From Actinoplanes oblitus (GTDB taxonomy: Bacteria; Actinomycetota; Actinomycetes; Mycobacteriales; Micromonosporaceae): DNA of 64,000 bases. This document shows, one piece after another, positions 61,298-64,000 of the stretch; positions within the stretch are counted from its first letter, which is position 1; every line of letters starts with the position of its first letter. Location of the stretch: NCBI RefSeq assembly GCF_030252345.1, contig NZ_CP126980.1, positions 4,789,501 to 4,853,500 of the forward strand, in the 5' to 3' direction. The position numbers and the translations under genes were made by a program. Below the pieces are notes generated by a model. The model worked only from the letters and a program-made list of their open reading frames with translations, was not told the origin of the DNA and ran no database searches.

Positions 61298-62035
61298 ATG
61301 ACCGTCATAGCGCATTTCAGCGACATCCACGTCGACGGCGAGGACCGGAGCGCCGAACGGACGAGTCGCATCGTGCGGTACCTGAAGGCATTGCGGACAT
61401 CCGTCGACGTCGTACTGGTGACCGGCGACCTGGCCGACCATGGTGCCGAGTCTGAATATGAGCGGATGGCCGAGCTCCTGGATCTCCCTGGGCCGGTGCT
61501 GTATTGCCCGGGGAACCACGACTCACGTGAGCCCCTCCGCAAGGTGCTGCTCCGTGAAGCTCCACATGGAGCGCCCGTCAACAAGGCGTACCAGATCAGC
61601 GGAACGTTGTTCCTGATGTGCGATTCGAGTATCCCGGATCGTGACGACGGCCGTCTTGCCGAGCGCACGCTCGACTGGATCGAGTCCGAACTGGTTGCCT
61701 CGGCTGCCCTGCCGGCGTTCGTCTGCTTCCATCACCCACCGGTAACGCTCGGTATCCCCTACGTCGATGCGATCAGGCAGTTCGCCACGGACAGGCTCGC
61801 CCGCCTGATCGCCCGCCACGACAACGTTGTCGCTGTGCTGTGCGGGCATGCCCATACCCCGGCCAGCACCACGTTCGGCGGCAAGCCTCTTCTCGTGGCT
61901 CCCGGCGTGGTCTCGACCTTGATGCTGCCGTTCGAAAGTGACGCTCTCGTGGATGAAAGCTTGCCGCCCATGCTGGCTCTGCACATCCTCGATGAGGAAC
62001 GACGCTTGACCACACACTTCCGAGTGGTCCCCTGA
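61298..62035 (+). CDS. Metallophosphoesterase (CpdA/Icc-like)
   Basis: A 245-residue calcineurin-like phosphoesterase with all five metal-binding blocks: FSDIHVDG, VTGDLADHG, CPGNHD, CFHHPPV and CGHAHTPA. The arrangement is that of class III cyclic nucleotide phosphodiesterases (CpdA/Icc, Rv0805), so cAMP or related phosphodiester hydrolysis in the cytoplasm is the likely role. ATG 61298 is the first codon of the domain; the in-frame ATG at 61250 adds 16 unrelated residues. Confidence 0.9.
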   Translation: MTVIAHFSDIHVDGEDRSAERTSRIVRYLKALRTSVDVVLVTGDLADHGAESEYERMAELLDLPGPVLYCPGNHDSREPLRKVLLREAPHGAPVNKAYQISGTLFLMCDSSIPDRDDGRLAERTLDWIESELVASAALPAFVCFHHPPVTLGIPYVDAIRQFATDRLARLIARHDNVVAVLCGHAHTPASTTFGGKPLLVAPGVVSTLMLPFESDALVDESLPPMLALHILDEERRLTTHFRVVP

Positions 62036-62129
62036 GATAGACCGACGACCTCCGCAGCTGTTCTGGCTCGCTTTCCGTGAACGGGTTCGGCTCCTCGGGC
62101 GTTCAGCCTCCGTCTGTCAGAGTCACTGA

Positions 62130-62819
62130 ATGGATGACAGCGGAGTGGTGACGCCCGATGGTTGTGCCGTCGAGGTGTATCTGCACCTACCCGAGAACGG
62201 GGAGCCGGACCTGATCGACAGGGTTGTTCCGGTGGGCTCGCGGATTCTGGAACTCGGGTGTGGCACCGGGCGGCTGGCCAATGTGCTCGCCGCCAGAGGT
62301 CATGACGTCGTCGGCGTGGACGAGTCAGCCGCCATGATCAGCCACCTTCAGGGCGTCACCCCGGTGTGCGCGCGGATCGAGAGACTGCACCTGGGGCGCA
62401 CTTTTGACGCCGTCGTACTTGCCGCCCATCTGCTCAGCACAGTGGATCTCGAGCAACGCCGACTGTTTCTGAACACGTGCGAGCGGCATCTCGCTCGAGA
62501 CGGCATCCTGGTTGCGCAATGGTTCCCACCGAGCTGGTTCGATGGGCTCGTTCGCGCCGGACGGCGTTCCGGGACGCTCGGCGCAGTGCGCGGGACGCTC
62601 GAGGTGGTGCGCGACGACGGCGAAGTGCTGTCAGCGCGAACCGTCTACGAGATGGGCGACCGTTCCTGGAGCCAGGTTTTCCAGGCACATCGCGTCACCG
62701 AGGACCGGCTCGGTGCGGAACTCATCGCTGCCGGCTTGTCGCTGGATCGCTGGCTCGACGACGCTCACGGTTGGTTCGCCGCTGCGAGACGCAGGTCCGG
62801 GCCAGCTTCCCTCCCTTAG
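62130..62819 (+). CDS. Class I SAM-dependent methyltransferase
   Basis: A 229-residue methyltransferase with the SAM-binding motif RILELGCGTGRLANVLAARGH, the acidic loop VVGVDES, motif IV FDAVVLAAHLL and post-motif LARDGILVAQWFPP. The substrate is unknown. It is alone on the plus strand after the phosphoesterase and is not obviously linked to the biosynthetic cluster 16 kb away. Start ATG 62130. Confidence 0.88.
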   Translation: MDDSGVVTPDGCAVEVYLHLPENGEPDLIDRVVPVGSRILELGCGTGRLANVLAARGHDVVGVDESAAMISHLQGVTPVCARIERLHLGRTFDAVVLAAHLLSTVDLEQRRLFLNTCERHLARDGILVAQWFPPSWFDGLVRAGRRSGTLGAVRGTLEVVRDDGEVLSARTVYEMGDRSWSQVFQAHRVTEDRLGAELIAAGLSLDRWLDDAHGWFAAARRRSGPASLP

Positions 62820-62879
62820 GCGAGGAGGATTCGCTTCCGGTGAGGGTCTGGCCGGCGGTGACAGCGGCCCGGTCGGCGT

Positions 62880-63356
62880 TCAAGCGCTCGGCGAAGGTGC
62901 CGATGCCAGGCGGTCCGGCAGTGGCGGACGGGGTGTCGTCGCGGGATACGGCGGTGGGGCCAGCCGGGCGGCGAGGAACTTCGGGGCCAGTTCGCGATAG
63001 CTGTCGGTGAGCAGCTCGTCGATCTCGGTCCAGTCCGTGTGCGGGCCGAGGATCGCGGCGGCGACGTTGTGGCCCCACGGGGCGCGGAAGAACGGGAAGC
63101 CGGCCGCGGTGAGGCCGAGCAGGTCGTCGACCGGGACGCGGAACGTCAGGACGGTCGGCGGCTCGCCGCCGGTCACGTGCGCGGCGTAGACCGGGAAGCG
63201 GTCCGGGTCCGGGGTGTAGACGTGGGCGACGGTGCGCCGGCGGATCCGCCAGCGCACGCCGATCCAGGCCGGCTCCTCATAGGTCTCGGGCAGCTGCCGG
63301 CAGATCGGGCGCAGGCGGTCCAGCATCTCCGACGGTACGTCTCCGGGATCCGGCAT
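62880..63356 (-). CDS. MmcQ/YjbR-family protein
   Basis: A 158-residue protein of the MmcQ/YjbR-like family (LRPICRQLPETYEEPAW, GVRWRIRRRTVAHVY, FFRAPWGHNVAAAIL, DELLTDSYRELAPKFLAARL). The fold binds DNA in some members, but function is generally unknown. The C-terminal ~20 residues are Pro/Ser-rich and probably disordered. ATG 63356 was chosen because the upstream frame extension shows no homology. Confidence 0.85.
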   Translation of the reverse strand: MPDPGDVPSEMLDRLRPICRQLPETYEEPAWIGVRWRIRRRTVAHVYTPDPDRFPVYAAHVTGGEPPTVLTFRVPVDDLLGLTAAGFPFFRAPWGHNVAAAILGPHTDWTEIDELLTDSYRELAPKFLAARLAPPPYPATTPRPPLPDRLASAPSPSA

Positions 63357-63448
63357 GGGTCGACAGTAACCGGTGCCGGTGGCCGGCGCGCGCCCGTGAG
63401 AATCGTTCGCGTTGTTCGATCCGCGTCGATGATTCATCCGTACGGGCC

Positions 63449-64000
63449 ATGTCGTTCCGTACCCTTCGCGGGGAACATGTCCGGGTGCCGCGATGGTCCC
63501 GACAGCCCCGTTTCTGGTTCGGCGTCTCCCTGGTCGTCCTGCTGCTCCTGGTCTGCGCCCTGGCCTGGTTCCTGCAGCACCAGGGACTGGACCGGGCGGA
63601 CAAGTGGGCGAGCGTGGTGTTCGGCGGGGCCGGCACCGCCGCTGTCGTGGTCGGGGCGCTCTCCTGGCTGTGGCGGCTCGGCGGCCCGCGGGCCGTACCG
63701 GTCGGCGACGACACCACCGTCGCCCTGGACTGGCTGGCCGGCGCGCAACGCGAACAGTGGCAGGCGGAACAGGCCGCCCGCCGGGTGCGTGACCCGTGGC
63801 CGTTGAACGTACGGTGGCTGTCCAGCGCCCGCGCGCAGGCCGTGATGGCGAGCTGGGCGTCGGTGCGCGGCCGGCCCGGCGCTGCCCCGGCCGAGCTCGC
63901 CGGGGAGTACGCCGGGATCGCCGACCTGTTCACCGTCCCCGGCGGGCCGCGACGGCTGGTGGTGCTCGGCGAGCCGGGCGCCGGCAAGTCCATGCTGGTG
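63449..64000 (+). CDS. Membrane-anchored NACHT/P-loop NTPase, N-terminal part only
   Basis: The first 184 residues of a gene cut by the window end. Two hydrophobic segments (about 24-42 and 55-76) are followed by a Trp-rich helical stretch and a Walker A motif LGEPGAGKSML at about 172-183. The order of two N-terminal helices, a helical linker with LAGEYAGIADLF, then the P-loop is typical of actinobacterial NACHT proteins, which are STAND NTPases linked to signalling or phage defence. ATG 63449 is the first methionine; no clear Shine-Dalgarno precedes it. Confidence 0.75.
   Translation, partial: MSFRTLRGEHVRVPRWSRQPRFWFGVSLVVLLLLVCALAWFLQHQGLDRADKWASVVFGGAGTAAVVVGALSWLWRLGGPRAVPVGDDTTVALDWLAGAQREQWQAEQAARRVRDPWPLNVRWLSSARAQAVMASWASVRGRPGAAPAELAGEYAGIADLFTVPGGPRRLVVLGEPGAGKSMLV

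Overview
The window is high-GC (roughly 70 percent or more), with GTG starts, ATGA/GTGA translational overlaps and families typical of filamentous actinobacteria (SARP regulator, CU044_5270 protein, ROK, NACHT). I infer an actinomycete, plausibly Micromonosporaceae; the family-level guess is weak.

Positions 1 to about 46,080 are most of a salicylate-primed, thiazoline-forming hybrid NRPS-PKS cluster. It opens with the tail of an ABC exporter gene, then NRPS1 (aryl carrier, heterocyclization, Cys adenylation with an inserted degenerate methyltransferase-like domain, peptidyl carrier; PchE-like), a type II thioesterase, a salicyl-AMP ligase, a salicylate synthase, a SARP regulator and a B12-type radical SAM methylase homologue. 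Next come two flavin-dependent halogenases flanking a CPA2 antiporter, three type I PKS genes (four KS domains but only two ATs), a second type II thioesterase, a flavin reductase, an FAD epoxidase-like monooxygenase and an epoxide hydrolase. After a strong convergent terminator the minus strand carries a P450, a TetR regulator, a PchK/saccharopine-dehydrogenase-like reductase and NRPS2 (TubC docking, Cy, Cys-A with embedded methyltransferase, carrier, cysteine-nucleophile thioesterase; PchF-like).

Read together, the genes predict a chlorinated 2-hydroxyphenyl-thiazoline extended by a reduced, probably epoxidized or diol-bearing polyketide and capped by a second, possibly reduced and methylated, Cys-derived ring. 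The two ends look like pyochelin/watasemycin machinery and the middle is polyketide. I do not recognise a described product with this combination. A half-conserved iron box precedes NRPS1, and a shared ACCTT-N4-AAGGT palindrome precedes the first halogenase and NRPS2.

From 46,167 to about 50,740 there are small housekeeping and regulatory genes: an SDR divergent from a TetR gene with two palindromic operators, a LacI-family remnant, a TetR/DUF2867-like pair facing a molybdopterin oxidoreductase across a 9+9 bp palindrome, and a universal stress protein. From 50,959 to 54,659 is a probable conflict-system island: a NADAR protein, then a two-gene operon of a winged-helix/GrpE-like protein and a DUF262-DUF1524-RAMA protein that looks like a modified-DNA-dependent restriction enzyme.

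The remainder holds a secreted GH26 beta-mannanase, a LacI-like sensor lacking its HTH, a ROK regulator, a sigma factor with a membrane partner, a YCII protein, an ArsR/DUF5937-type regulator that has lost its HTH end, a metallophosphoesterase, a methyltransferase, a MmcQ/YjbR protein and the start of a membrane NACHT NTPase cut by the window end.
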